Assembly (NCBI GenBank): GCA_046329435.1
Contig: JAXLUR010000004.1
Location: 532,389 to 596,388 of the forward strand
Length of the DNA stretch: 64,000 nt
Reading direction: 5' to 3'
Source: M3007 sp046329435
Lineage (GTDB): Bacteria; Bacteroidota; Bacteroidia; Chitinophagales; Saprospiraceae
How positions within the stretch are numbered: the first letter of the stretch is position 1; each line of letters starts with the position of its first letter. Under the pieces are notes generated by a model, which had not been told where the DNA came from, did no database searches, and saw only the letters and a program-made list of their open reading frames with translations. A program made the position numbers and the translations under genes. Positions 1-10,600 of this stretch are shown here, piece after piece.

Positions 1-2631
1 AGCGGAAGTGAGGGTGACCTGCAGTTGCAGACCTTCATCCGTAAAGCCCACCGACGAGGCATGGGCGCCCGTGGCGTCGTCGTAAGTGTAGTTGCTTGAG
101 CCGCCGGCGAAGTAAAATTCAAACAGGTTTTCGCCGCTGGTATTTTGCAGGCCGAAACCTACCGTACCACCGCTGTTGATAAAACCATTGTCCATTTTAA
201 GGCTGAATGCCGTGCCGGAAGGCCAGTTGATGGCAAAATTGCGCACGGCATTGGACTGGCCGCCCGAGTTGGCCCACAGGCCCCAGGCCTTGCCGCCGGT
301 ATTGATGTCGCCGTCGCTGTTGTTGTCGCCATTGCCGTTGCCGGTGGAGCTGCCGGTGAAAGATCCTGCACTGCCGGTGGTGCTGAGGGTCCAGCCGGTC
401 ATGCCGGTCCCGCCGTTGTCGCCGCTTTGCCAGCCATCGGCGTAGGTGGCTTCGCTGGCCTGGTCGGCGCCGCAGAACGGCTGATTGACCGGCACCTGCG
501 TATTGAAGGCGACAATTCGGGAAATGCCCTCGCAGGTGTAGGCGCCTTGCGCCGTGGTGGCGACGGAGAACGTGGGGTAATTGCCGTTGCGGTTGGGCGA
601 ATTACCCCTTTCAGGCGAAAAGTTGAAGGCCGTGCTGGCGGCCGCGTATTGCACGGAGCCGATCTCCACTTCCGTACCCGCGCTCTGGTCGTACACAAAA
701 ATCCGGAAGTTCTCGCTGGCGGCCATTCCGCCAGTAGAGCCGATGCCCAGCACCTCGATGATCATGTCGTGCGTACCGTCCCAGCGAAAACCCTGGCCGA
801 TGCGGCCGATGCCGCTTACCTGGCCGCTCGCGTTTTTGACCGCCACCTCGTCGCCCACGGCAATCGGGGCGCCATTGACGATCAGATTGGGCGCGTCGGC
901 AGCACGCAGGGCGATAAAATGCGGGCAGCCGCCCGGCGTGGCATTCATGGTGAAATGCGGGGCCGGCGTGCCGGGCGTTTTGGGGTAAAGCCCCGTGACC
1001 GACCACCAGGAGTAGTCGCGCGGCCCGGCCTTGATGAGCGCCCGCGTATCCGTAGCCGAGGCTTTGGTGCTGACGAACAGATAGCCGTCGGAGTAGTCTT
1101 TGAGGTATTTATCGGTGAACGGCGTATTGACCCAAACGGCGCCCTGCTTGGTGGGGTGATCGTTGAGTCCCAGCACCATCCCGTCGCTCACGCCACCCGT
1201 GAGGCCGTTGCGGCGCATGGCAAACATATTGCCGCCGTGGTTGTCGGCATCGTAGGGCGCCGAGGTAGGCCAGCTGCCCGCCATGTTCTGGATGTGATCG
1301 GAAGTACCCGTTGCGGTAGCCTGGCGAAGCGCCATTTGCCATTGAATGTCCTTGGACAACCCGTACCAGTACCAGTCTTTCCAAAATACGACGGGGCGCC
1401 CTTCGGCAGCCATCAGGAACGGATATCCCATATCTTCCTTGTCCGATACGATGGGGTCGTGATCGGGTTCGGTATTGAATTTCAGGCAGGTGCCGCCATA
1501 CGGAATAGCGCAGCCCGATACATCCTGCACATATCCCGTACGGTCGGTATCATGGCTTTCGAGCCAGGTTACCACGTCGTAGCCGCCCATGGAAGTACCC
1601 CAGACCAGGCCGGCATTGCCCAGGGTGTTGTACAGGTCGGCGCTGCCGTTGGTGGTGTTGAGTACTGTTTTGAGCGCAGCACGCAAAGGGAAATCAAACA
1701 GGGAGATTTTGGCGTTTTTCACGCCGCCGCTGTTGGCGGGGGCTTCTACCTGGCTCCAGTAGTTGACCAGGTTGGAAGCTGTGTATTCGAAGGATTCGCC
1801 GATGGCAAAAGGCTGGGCGCCGTTTTTCGACTCGATGAGAAATTTTTTGACAAACCAGGGGTCGATGTGTTTGACGGCATCGAGGCGCAACTCGTCGTAG
1901 CCCACGTCGTTGATCAGCCAGCGGCCCCACATGATGAGCGAATCACCATAAGAGCCGCAGATCGTCGGCGCGCCGAAATACCAGCTGCCGGCCGTACCGT
2001 CGGGATTGGTGGGCGGGAAGGCGTCGCTTTCATTGAAATGACAGATGTCTTCGAAAAAAATGCGGTTGTGGTAATCGGGATTGAGGTCGGGATGCTGGTT
2101 GGTGGGGTGAACGTCTTCCGGTCCTCCCGGAAGGCGCATACTCGGCGGGTTAAATACGTTGTAGCCGGTGCCGTAGCCGCTGATCTGATATGGCGCCTGC
2201 GCATCGGCGCCGCCCCGGTGGTTGAGCACCACGTCGGCCATCACCTTGATGTTGTTGGCATGCATGGCGGAGATCATGGCATCCAGCTCGGCGCGACTGC
2301 CATGCCGGGTGCGCGTGGTACCCTTGCTGTTATAACTGCCCAGATCGAAGTAGTCGTAAAGGCCATAACCCATGTCCCACACTCCCGCAAAACTTTTGGT
2401 GGGCGGCGGCGTCCATACGGTGCTGAACCCGGCAGACTTCAACTGCGGCGCTACCAGCGTCAGCGTGTCCCACCAGATGCCGCCCGTAGTGGTATTGGTG
2501 GCATCGCCGGGGTGTGTATTCCAGTAAAACCCCTGGAGAATAACGTCCTGGGCTTCTGCGCGTTGCAGCCCGAGCCAACACATCAGGAAAAGCGTCAGGC
2601 GGAGAAAACGGCGGGTAAAGACAGTATTCAT
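1..2631 (-). CDS. Secreted GH13 alpha-amylase, C-terminus cut by window edge
   Basis: Glycoside hydrolase family 13 enzyme, expected to cut alpha-1,4-glucans such as starch or glycogen outside the cytoplasm. The frame is open from the ATG at 2631 to base 1 (877 codons), so the end lies outside the window. An N-terminal signal peptide ends near AEAQ (residue 28). The conserved GH13 regions are readable: DVVLNH near residue 133, ELRLDAVKH near 245 (nucleophile Asp), GES near 277 (acid/base Glu), and ESHDTD near 357 (transition-state Asp). The catalytic part is followed from about residue 500 by a beta-rich extension with LPxTG-free, Gly/Asn/Thr-rich sequence of unknown role; in this phylum such proteins usually end in a T9SS sorting domain, which would be off-window. 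It lies 93 bp downstream of the DUF4874 gene on the same strand. A long antisense frame over it is a composition artefact. Confidence 0.93.
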   Translation of the reverse strand, partial: MNTVFTRRFLRLTLFLMCWLGLQRAEAQDVILQGFYWNTHPGDATNTTTGGIWWDTLTLVAPQLKSAGFSTVWTPPPTKSFAGVWDMGYGLYDYFDLGSYNSKGTTRTRHGSRAELDAMISAMHANNIKVMADVVLNHRGGADAQAPYQISGYGTGYNVFNPPSMRLPGGPEDVHPTNQHPDLNPDYHNRIFFEDICHFNESDAFPPTNPDGTAGSWYFGAPTICGSYGDSLIMWGRWLINDVGYDELRLDAVKHIDPWFVKKFLIESKNGAQPFAIGESFEYTASNLVNYWSQVEAPANSGGVKNAKISLFDFPLRAALKTVLNTTNGSADLYNTLGNAGLVWGTSMGGYDVVTWLESHDTDRTGYVQDVSGCAIPYGGTCLKFNTEPDHDPIVSDKEDMGYPFLMAAEGRPVVFWKDWYWYGLSKDIQWQMALRQATATGTSDHIQNMAGSWPTSAPYDADNHGGNMFAMRRNGLTGGVSDGMVLGLNDHPTKQGAVWVNTPFTDKYLKDYSDGYLFVSTKASATDTRALIKAGPRDYSWWSVTGLYPKTPGTPAPHFTMNATPGGCPHFIALRAADAPNLIVNGAPIAVGDEVAVKNASGQVSGIGRIGQGFRWDGTHDMIIEVLGIGSTGGMAASENFRIFVYDQSAGTEVEIGSVQYAAASTAFNFSPERGNSPNRNGNYPTFSVATTAQGAYTCEGISRIVAFNTQVPVNQPFCGADQASEATYADGWQSGDNGGTGMTGWTLSTTGSAGSFTGSSTGNGNGDNNSDGDINTGGKAWGLWANSGGQSNAVRNFAINWPSGTAFSLKMDNGFINSGGTVGFGLQNTSGENLFEFYFAGGSSNYTYDDATGAHASSVGFTDEGLQLQVTLTSA

Positions 2632-2724
2632 GCGTAAATACGATTAATTCTTGTGTGAACAGAAGCGAGTATCAAAAGGTTATTTCGGGGCAAATTTTAT
2701 AAAAAAACCCTGTAAGGACCGCCT

Positions 2725-4554
2725 CTACCGGGCCTCAAAACGAAAGACCTGCTCATGCCCGCCCGGCAGCAAAAGCCGGAGGAAAAACATGCCGCGGGCA
2801 TGGCTTGGCAACAGGATACCTGCCGGAGCGGCGCCCGACAGGTCGAAACGACCCTGATCTATCACTTCTCCCAGCACATTGTACAGTACATAATCAACCG
2901 GCCCGGCATTTGCCGGCGGCGCCTGCACGTACACTTCCGGGCCGGCGGGGTTGGGGTAAAGCAGCCAGTTGCCGCCATTGGCGAACGGCTCGTTTATTGC
3001 CACAGTGCCGGAGGAAAACGACAAGCCGCCGTCGCAGGCTTCACCGCCGCCATCCGCGCTCACGACAAGGGTGTGCAGCAAATTGTTATAACCTGTGCCC
3101 GGCTCCCAGACAGCGCCGGAATTGGCCAGCCGGATGGCGTATTCGGGGCGCCCGGTCAGACTCGCGTACGGATCGGCCAGGTGCAGCAGTAACCCGTAGT
3201 TGCCTTCCGGCAAGTTGGCCGGTAAACATAGCGTGTGCTGAATCACCCGGGTTTGTCCGCCCGGCAGCCAGCCCCTGGGATCGTCGGGTAGTTCAGCCGC
3301 ATAAACCTCGCCGCTCGCTTGATTGCGAAGCAGCAGGCGAAGCCGGCGCGGGTTGAAAGGAGCCGCGAAACCAACGTTTTTCAGTTCGATTTTTACAAAA
3401 ACAGATTTACCGGGTTGCGCGGCCGTCGTATATTCTCCTTTTTGCAGCACCAGGCGATACCCGAGTTGCTGGCGGATGGCATTCATACAACCGCCGCTGA
3501 CCCAGTCGTTGTTGACGGCGTGATTGTAATCGGCATTGAGGTAGGAATAATGCAGGCGCGCCATTTCGGCGTTGGCGCCGCCGCCGGGCTCGCCCGAGCA
3601 ATTGGAATAAGGATTCCAGTCGTTGCAGGTTTCGCCGCCGACCGGCACGAACAAGGCATCGGCGGCCCAGTAAGGTTTCAGGCTTGCCGTGTCGGCGCCG
3701 GCGCCGTTGATATCGTAGTCGTAAAAAGTGCCGTAATCGTCGGGGCTGGCCAGAAAGCAATCGTTGTGGAAGCCGATACGTGCTTTGGCCGTGTTTTGCC
3801 AGGCCTCATTTTGTTGCAATGGCGCGGCAGACAGCGGCGCATTTGCCCCGTACACAAATTTTTGCTTCATCTGTGCATGGCGTACCTGGATGCAACGCGT
3901 AGCCGGCAGCGCGCTCAACAAACTGTCGGCCACTGTTTTTCGGTCGAGCCAGTTTTGTGCGCTCAGGCCGTAGGGAGGCTGCGAGGCATCGCCGAAATAA
4001 TCGGTGAAATAATTTTCACCCCAGATGCCGATGAAGCCCATTTGCACCACGGCAATCACGTCGGCATTGGCCTGCAAAAGCGGTTTTAACTGCCCGATAT
4101 GCAACAAGACAATGCTCAGGGGCGCGTCGCCGTATGGAGGGCAAAATGTGCAGCCCCCGGCATCGGGGTCTTCGGTATAGGCAAATCGCACGATCAATTT
4201 GACGCCGGCCTGCCGGGCAGCCTCAAAATCCTGCGACATTGCATCGAGGTAGCCGGGCGAGATCAGCCCCGACTTGAAATCTTCCAGAAAAAAATAACGG
4301 AACACCAGGGTGCTGTAAATGCTGTAACCAGCGCCCGGCGGCTGGTGCAAATTGCGCCAGGCCTTCAGCACATTGGTGTCGAGCGGTTGGTATTCCCCTG
4401 AATAAGTGGCGGTGTAATGGTAAAATCCTCTTTCGGGGTTGGGAAAATCTTCCGTCGATTCGTCGTAAACGACCGTTGTCGTTTGCTGTGCAGGTAAGGA
4501 GGCTGTAATGCCGGAAAAAAAGCCCAGAAGGGGCAGCAGCAGAGCGTGTTTCAT
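2725..4554 (-). CDS. DUF4874/DUF4832 secreted protein with T9SS sorting domain
   Basis: A 609-residue exported protein. The signal peptide (MKHALLLPLLGFFSGITASLPAQ) is followed by the NPERGFYHY motif that opens DUF4874, with the DUF4832-type barrel continuing through about residue 360 (WGENYFTDYFG, RCIQVRHAQMKQ, FHNDCF). A beta-sandwich region spans about 370-480. The last 80 residues are a type A T9SS domain: LLYPNPAGPEVYV, then YNVLGEV, ending in HEQVFRFEAR. DUF4832/4874 proteins resemble sugar-acting TIM barrels, but no activity is proven; association with polysaccharide use is suggested by the adjacent GH13 gene. The start fits the signal peptide, and the gene is separated from gene A by a strong terminator, so it has its own promoter or depends on readthrough. 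Confidence 0.88.
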   Translation of the reverse strand: MKHALLLPLLGFFSGITASLPAQQTTTVVYDESTEDFPNPERGFYHYTATYSGEYQPLDTNVLKAWRNLHQPPGAGYSIYSTLVFRYFFLEDFKSGLISPGYLDAMSQDFEAARQAGVKLIVRFAYTEDPDAGGCTFCPPYGDAPLSIVLLHIGQLKPLLQANADVIAVVQMGFIGIWGENYFTDYFGDASQPPYGLSAQNWLDRKTVADSLLSALPATRCIQVRHAQMKQKFVYGANAPLSAAPLQQNEAWQNTAKARIGFHNDCFLASPDDYGTFYDYDINGAGADTASLKPYWAADALFVPVGGETCNDWNPYSNCSGEPGGGANAEMARLHYSYLNADYNHAVNNDWVSGGCMNAIRQQLGYRLVLQKGEYTTAAQPGKSVFVKIELKNVGFAAPFNPRRLRLLLRNQASGEVYAAELPDDPRGWLPGGQTRVIQHTLCLPANLPEGNYGLLLHLADPYASLTGRPEYAIRLANSGAVWEPGTGYNNLLHTLVVSADGGGEACDGGLSFSSGTVAINEPFANGGNWLLYPNPAGPEVYVQAPPANAGPVDYVLYNVLGEVIDQGRFDLSGAAPAGILLPSHARGMFFLRLLLPGGHEQVFRFEAR

Positions 4555-4601
4555 AAAAGCGGGTTGATTTTTCGAAGGTACGGGGCATTTTCGAGCTAGC
4601 T

Positions 4602-4640
4602 ATAAAAAACGGCCGCATCCTGATGAGGATGCGGCCGTTG
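4602..4640 (-). terminator. Intrinsic terminator of giant gene A
   Basis: A perfect 13-bp inverted repeat (4608-4620 with 4627-4639, stem AACGGCCGCATCC, six-base loop). On the minus strand it is followed directly by a run of six T. It sits about 30 bp after the gene A stop codon and upstream of the DUF4874 gene start. Confidence 0.93.
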
Positions 4641-4670
4641 CTCTATTTGATGCCGTCGATCAGGCAATGA

Positions 4671-7600
4671 TTACCTGGTCTGGATCATCTTCTTCGTCGC
4701 GCTGTCGGTAGCCGTTTCCAGTTTGTAGTACAGCACGCCCGTCGTGTTCAGCATGGCGCGATCCAGCGAGATGGCGTTGTAGCCTTTCGCGAAGTCGCCT
4801 TTCTGCGTGAACAGTACGCGGCCCGTTTCGTCGTACACCGTCAGCGTAGCCGTTGTGGCCTGCGGCAGGTGGAAGCCGATTTGCGTGCGATTCATCCACG
4901 GGTTCGGCTGGTTCTGGTACAACTCGAAGCCAACGCCGGCGATCGTCTGGCCCGAGAAGCGCAGCGCGACTTCCAGGTTCTGAGCGTTGGCATTGTAGGC
5001 TTCGGCGCGCGTGATGCGGCTGCTGAGTTGCAGCATTTCGCTCAACTTGCCGGCTTTCTCAGCGCGGAAGCGTACCGTGAACTCAGCGGCGCCGTCGATC
5101 GACGTCGTGAGTGCATCCTGGAACACACCGAAGTTGTCGGCGCCAACCTTGTCGCTCTTCACGATGTCTTCGACTTTCAGGCCGTTGAGGTTCAGTGTGA
5201 ACTGGAAGCCTTGTACCTGCTCGGCCGTGCGGAACGTCACGTCGAACACTTCACCTGCTTTCACCTCGCGGTCAGCGCTACCCTCTCCGTTTGGAGAGGG
5301 GCTGGGGGTGAGGACGTCGAGCAACAGCGTGCCGGCCGTGCGGTCTTCTGCCTGCTGGGTGGCGTTGGAAATCACCGAACCGTTCACGTCGCCGATCTTG
5401 ACGCCCACGAAGTTCTCATCGATCTGGTTCGACTGAATGTCGCCCACACTGATGTTTTCCGCGAACGGTATGTTGTAGAACGGATTGCTCGGGTCGCTGA
5501 ACGCAAAACCTTCATCCAGGAAGCGCCACGAGGTGTTGTTCGGCAGTTCCGTGTAGATACCCAGGATCAACTTGCGCAGTTCCAGAATATCGAACGTCGT
5601 CACCGAGTTCGACTTGTTGGCGTCGGCAGCGATGATCTTGTACGGCGAGTTCAGCGGGTCTGTTCCAAGTATGTGTTTGGAGATCAGCACCAGGTCGAAC
5701 GTCGATACGCCGTTCATCGGGTTGTCGTCTTTCACCGGCGTCACCGTGTAGTCCGAGCCCAGCGGCAGGGCATTGCCGAAGGCGTAGTAGCCCTGGGTAT
5801 TCGTCAGGTCGAACATGCTCACCGGCGGAAGGGCCGGGTGCGAGCCTTGCAGATCGATCGAGGCGTCTTCCACCCCGTCGGAGCCGGCCAGCGGTTCGGT
5901 TTCCAGGAAACCGGCCACCGTGGCGTTGCCGTTGGGCGAGCAGATACCGTCCGGATCCTGTACGATCACATACGTCTCGCAGTAGGCGGCATTGCCGGCC
6001 AGGTCCATTGCCCACAATTCAACCGGCTGCGTGCCGATTTCGTCGCAGGTGAACGTCACGCTCGTGACCGGCTGGCCCTGTGCATCGACCGGGAAGCCGG
6101 TGCCCTGACCCGATTTGCGGATCGCGTAGCGCAACTTGTCGCCCGACGTGTACGGCGTCGGAGGCGTGCAGTTATCCTCGGCGTAGTTGAGGAAGTCGCT
6201 TGCCCACAACTGGATCATGCCCGTGGCCATGATGTTCACACTCAGGCCATTGTAGCACACCACCGTCGGCGCCTTGCAGTCTTTCACCTTGAAACTGTAT
6301 TCGCATACCGTCTCGTTGCCGCAACCGTCTTCCACGATCCACTTGATCTTGTGGGTGCCGTAGGGCAGTTCAGGCGTCACATAGGTATTCGGAGCCGATT
6401 GCGTGTTCCATTTCAGCGATGCCACTTTTTTATTGCCGCTCAGCGATGTCTGGATCGCGAAGTTGTACTTCTGGTTTTGCGGAACGCCGCGCTGGTCGTA
6501 CACCCGCACCTCGCCGCCCGAGAAGTTCGGGTTCGAAGCGTTGCCGTAGTTCACCGTGCCGGCGGCCGGCAGGTTCGTGCTCGACACCGCCGTTTCCATC
6601 GTGCCATCGCCATCCGTGTCGAGGAACAGCAGGTAGCGGATGTTCACGCTGGCGCCCGTGCAGGCGTCCGTGGTCGTGATCGACAGGTCGGTCGGGCCTT
6701 CACAAAGATCGTGGCCTTCCGTCACGGCATCCCACCAGTACATTTCATTCCACAACTGCGGGTTGTTCACCGTCAGGTCGCAGACTTCCACCAGGCTGTC
6801 CGGGCAGTTTTCCACCACTGGATCCTGCGTATCGATCACTTTGATGATCTGTTTGTACACCAGGCAGTTGGTCGAGGCGATGCCTGGCACCGTCACCGTC
6901 TGGCCCGTGCCGTAATCCGTGTACGTGCCGCCCGTGTAGAACACCGAGTAATCCAGTTGCTGGGCGTCCGTCGGGTTCACTTTCGACTTCGTCGGCCCCC
7001 ACGGGGCCGGCGTACCGGGCGCCGATACGATCGGGCCGGGCAGGTTCTGCGTGCTGTTCGCCGTCGGGTTCGGGTTCGGGTTGGGTATGTACACACAGGG
7101 CAGGTTGGTGTTGTACGTGCACCAGTTGATGATCGTCCACGTCCGCTCGATCTTGAAGCATGCGTCGGGCACTACCGTGAACACCGCGTCCTGGAACGTT
7201 ACGCCCAGCAACTCGCAGTCTTCGCCGAAGAAGGTCGGCTCGCCGAAGTTGCCCGTACCGTCGCACACCGTCACGATCACGTCGTTGGGGAAGCGGACGA
7301 AGTAGTCCTGTTCGTAGTTGACAAACACCCGTTGGGTACACTGGCTGCTTTGACCCGCGCAATCATAGGCCCGGAAGGTCCGGGTGATCGTGCCGCGGTT
7401 GCACACCGTGTCGAACAGCGAGTAGTTATTCTGCACCGTGATGGTATCCATACAGCAATTGTCCTGGCCCGTGGCATAGCCATAAACCCAGAGGCTCGGG
7501 TCGAAGTTCTCGCACGAGACCGTCGTGTTCGCCGGGGCATTGCACACCGGTTTGACCTTGTCTTCCACCAGTACCTGGATCATACATTCGTTGTGGTTGC

Positions 7601-10600
7601 CGTGGCAATCCGTGGCGCGCATGATCACTTGTACCGTATCGCTGATGTCGTCGCAGCAGAAGAAGACCGAGGGACCGAAGTCGTCCGGAATCGTATCGCC
7701 GCAGATCGTGCCCATACGGCGCACCAGCAGCGAATCCAGGCAGCAGTTGTCGTAGGTATCCGAGTCGAACGAAGAAGCCAGCACTTCTACCTGACCGCCG
7801 GCGCCGATCGACACCTGCGTTACTTCCTGGCAAGCCACCACCGGCGGCACCAGGTCGGCTACCGTCAGTACAAACTGGCAGGTCGATACGTTGCCGCACT
7901 GGTCGGAGGCCGTGTAGCGAACCGTGTAGTCGCCCAAAGGCAGGCAGGACGTGTAGTCGAACACCGCCAAAGTATCCGGTAGCCAGTAGTTGTTGCCCGG
8001 GAAGTCGGTCAGGTAGCCCGGCACCGTGAAGGTGATGATGTTGCCGTTGGCAGGGTTCGTACCCGTCACCTTCGCTTGCAGATCGCTGATGTTCGAGCAG
8101 CCTTCCGACACGATCATGTCGGGCAGCGCCGCCGTCGCGCAGCAATTGAACGGATCGGTCGATACCGTCACCGCCGGCGGACAGACGAACTGAGGACCAT
8201 GTACATCCTCCACTTCAATCCGTTGCGTATGCGAGACGGGGTTGTTCGGGCCGACCGGCAGGCAGTCGCTCAATACGCTCCATGCACGGAGGATCGTGAA
8301 CGTGCCTTCGCAACCTTCGTAATACGTATCGGTGTAGTTCACTTTCGAGTCGCACAACACGCTGCCGGTAATCGAAGCGCCGTTGATCGACGGGTTGCCC
8401 GTATTGGCCGGCGCCGTAGCATTCGGGTTGTTATACAGGTCTTCACAATCAATGGTGATATCATCGGGGAAGATCACATCATCCAGATCGAAGGGCAGCA
8501 CGGTAATGATTTGCGAGCAGGTGGACTGGTTGCCCCAGGCATCCGTCACGATAAACGTGCGCGTAATGATCTGGCGCGGGTCGCTGCAGTCGCCGTTATT
8601 CACCACTTCGTCGTCGATTTGCGTAGTAGTGGCCGTACAATCGTGAATACCCACATTACCGGTATGGCTTACATCGGTCGATTCACTGCAGGCAATGGTC
8701 ACGTCGCCGGGGCAAGTGAGACTGGGCGCCAGTTTGTCCTCGAGGACGATATGGCCCCATGTCTTGTTGCAGGATACGACATGCTCGATTTCCACAATCA
8801 GCGTTTGACCCAGGTAGGAGGCCGGTACCGGATTGGGTACGAGCACGCCTTGTTGCGTCTTGATTTTCACCGTGTAATAGCCACCCAGCGGGTAGGTTTC
8901 TTCCGTACAGTTGTCGGCCTCGCCTTCCAGCACCATCGAAGCCAGTACCAGTACCTGGCAAGAGGAATCGATGGAGATGTGTACCAGGTCGTTTTGAACC
9001 AGCGGTTGAGAAATATCCCAGCAGTTGGTGAGCGGCGTCGGGTCGTCGTAGCCACCGGTATCGCCAGGAGCGTACGGGTTGTTCGACATCGGATCAAAGC
9101 CGTCGTCGGAGAGATCCATCACCATGTACTGGGCGCCGTTGTTGAAGAAGTCGGGCACCGGTACACCCTGGAAGTTCACTGCCTTGGCGCTTACCTGAGC
9201 CTGCACATCGGGGGCAGACGGGGCGCCGGGCGCATCCGGGTTCAATTCGAAACGCATACGGATGCAGACCTGTTCGCCTGGCCACAGCAAACCGCTGGGG
9301 CCGCTGAACAGGTTAGTGATCGAGGTTCCGTTATAGGCCGTATTGAGTGCCGGATCCTGTTGAGCCGTGCTCGAAATGATCTGCGGCTGACCACCAGTTA
9401 CAAAGCCGAGGAACATCGAACCGAAGGCATTGGAAGAGCCGAGGTCGAGGTTGGCGGTCAGCATGTTGAGCGGAATTTCACCCGTGTTTTTGATGCACAG
9501 GTCCATGATCACGTCAAAGTGTCCACAGGTACCGCTGCTGGCCTTGGCAACGCCCTGAATACCCAGCGAGGCTGCGATGGCAGGCTTGTTGATAAAGCCC
9601 ATGTCAAGCGACAGGTTCTCGTTTTTGTCCGGGAAGCCGTTGAGGCCGTTATTGTCTTTCAAGCCGTCTTCATTGACTGGCAAGAAGTTGGTAATCAGAT
9701 CAGGGATGGTTACCGGGATAAACGGATTGGCATCGCTGTCGATGTTGTCATTAGGTGGCAGGTTCGGGATCGTGAGAACCTTGTTGACCGGCTGTACGTT
9801 GTCCGGGTTGTTGACACCCGTGTATTTCAGCGGAGTAATCCGGTAGCCGCCGGGGATAAGACCGCGGTACAGGTACACGCCCAATGCATCGGTGGTCGTG
9901 TTGTACAGCCTGTCGTCAGCGGTTCCGAAGGCGGCGTCTTCGCCAAACCAGCGCAATTGCACAGGCACACTGGCCAGCATCATTTCCGCGAGGTCCTGAT
10001 CGCCTTCGATATCGGAATCCATCCATGCGTAATTGCCTACGATAGCCAGCGGTTGCCAGTAGTCTTCCACCTCGCCGAATACCACAAGGCCCGTGGGGTT
10101 CATGTTGGCGGTTTTGCTCAGGCGGAAGCGCATGTTGGCTGCGCCGCCCTGGAAGGTGGCATTTGCCGGCACGTTGAAGCAATATTTCCGGGTCAGCTGA
10201 CCTTGCGGGATAGCCGGGGCTGAAGAGTTGACTGCTGCGCCGTTGATGGTCGTGAATGTCACTTTTTCCGAAGCATCATACACGCCGTTGCCATCGAAAT
10301 CGATCCATGCGCTGAGGAAAGCGCCGGTATGGGGCGCCTGCACGGTGGTTTTAATTTCCAGGCAAGCTTCATAACCCGGGATCAGCGGGGTAAGGATACG
10401 CACGCCGTCTTCGTCGTCGCCGGAGGCGGGTACCATACCTACGTTGTAAGTGCTCGGGTCGTTGTCGTCGCCGCCGGGCGGCACAACGCCGGATTCTGCA
10501 TCGGGCTGGCCGTTGGGTTCGCTGTCGACACCCATACCGAGGTAAAGACCCGGCGTGATGGTGTGGTGCGCGCCGTTGGGCAGCGTGGTCGTGTAAGTAT

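Noticed and set aside
145..2637. 830-codon plus-strand frame over the GH13 gene
   Set aside because: The opposite strand encodes a complete GH13 catalytic domain. The plus frame has no family motifs; it stays open because of GC-rich codon use.
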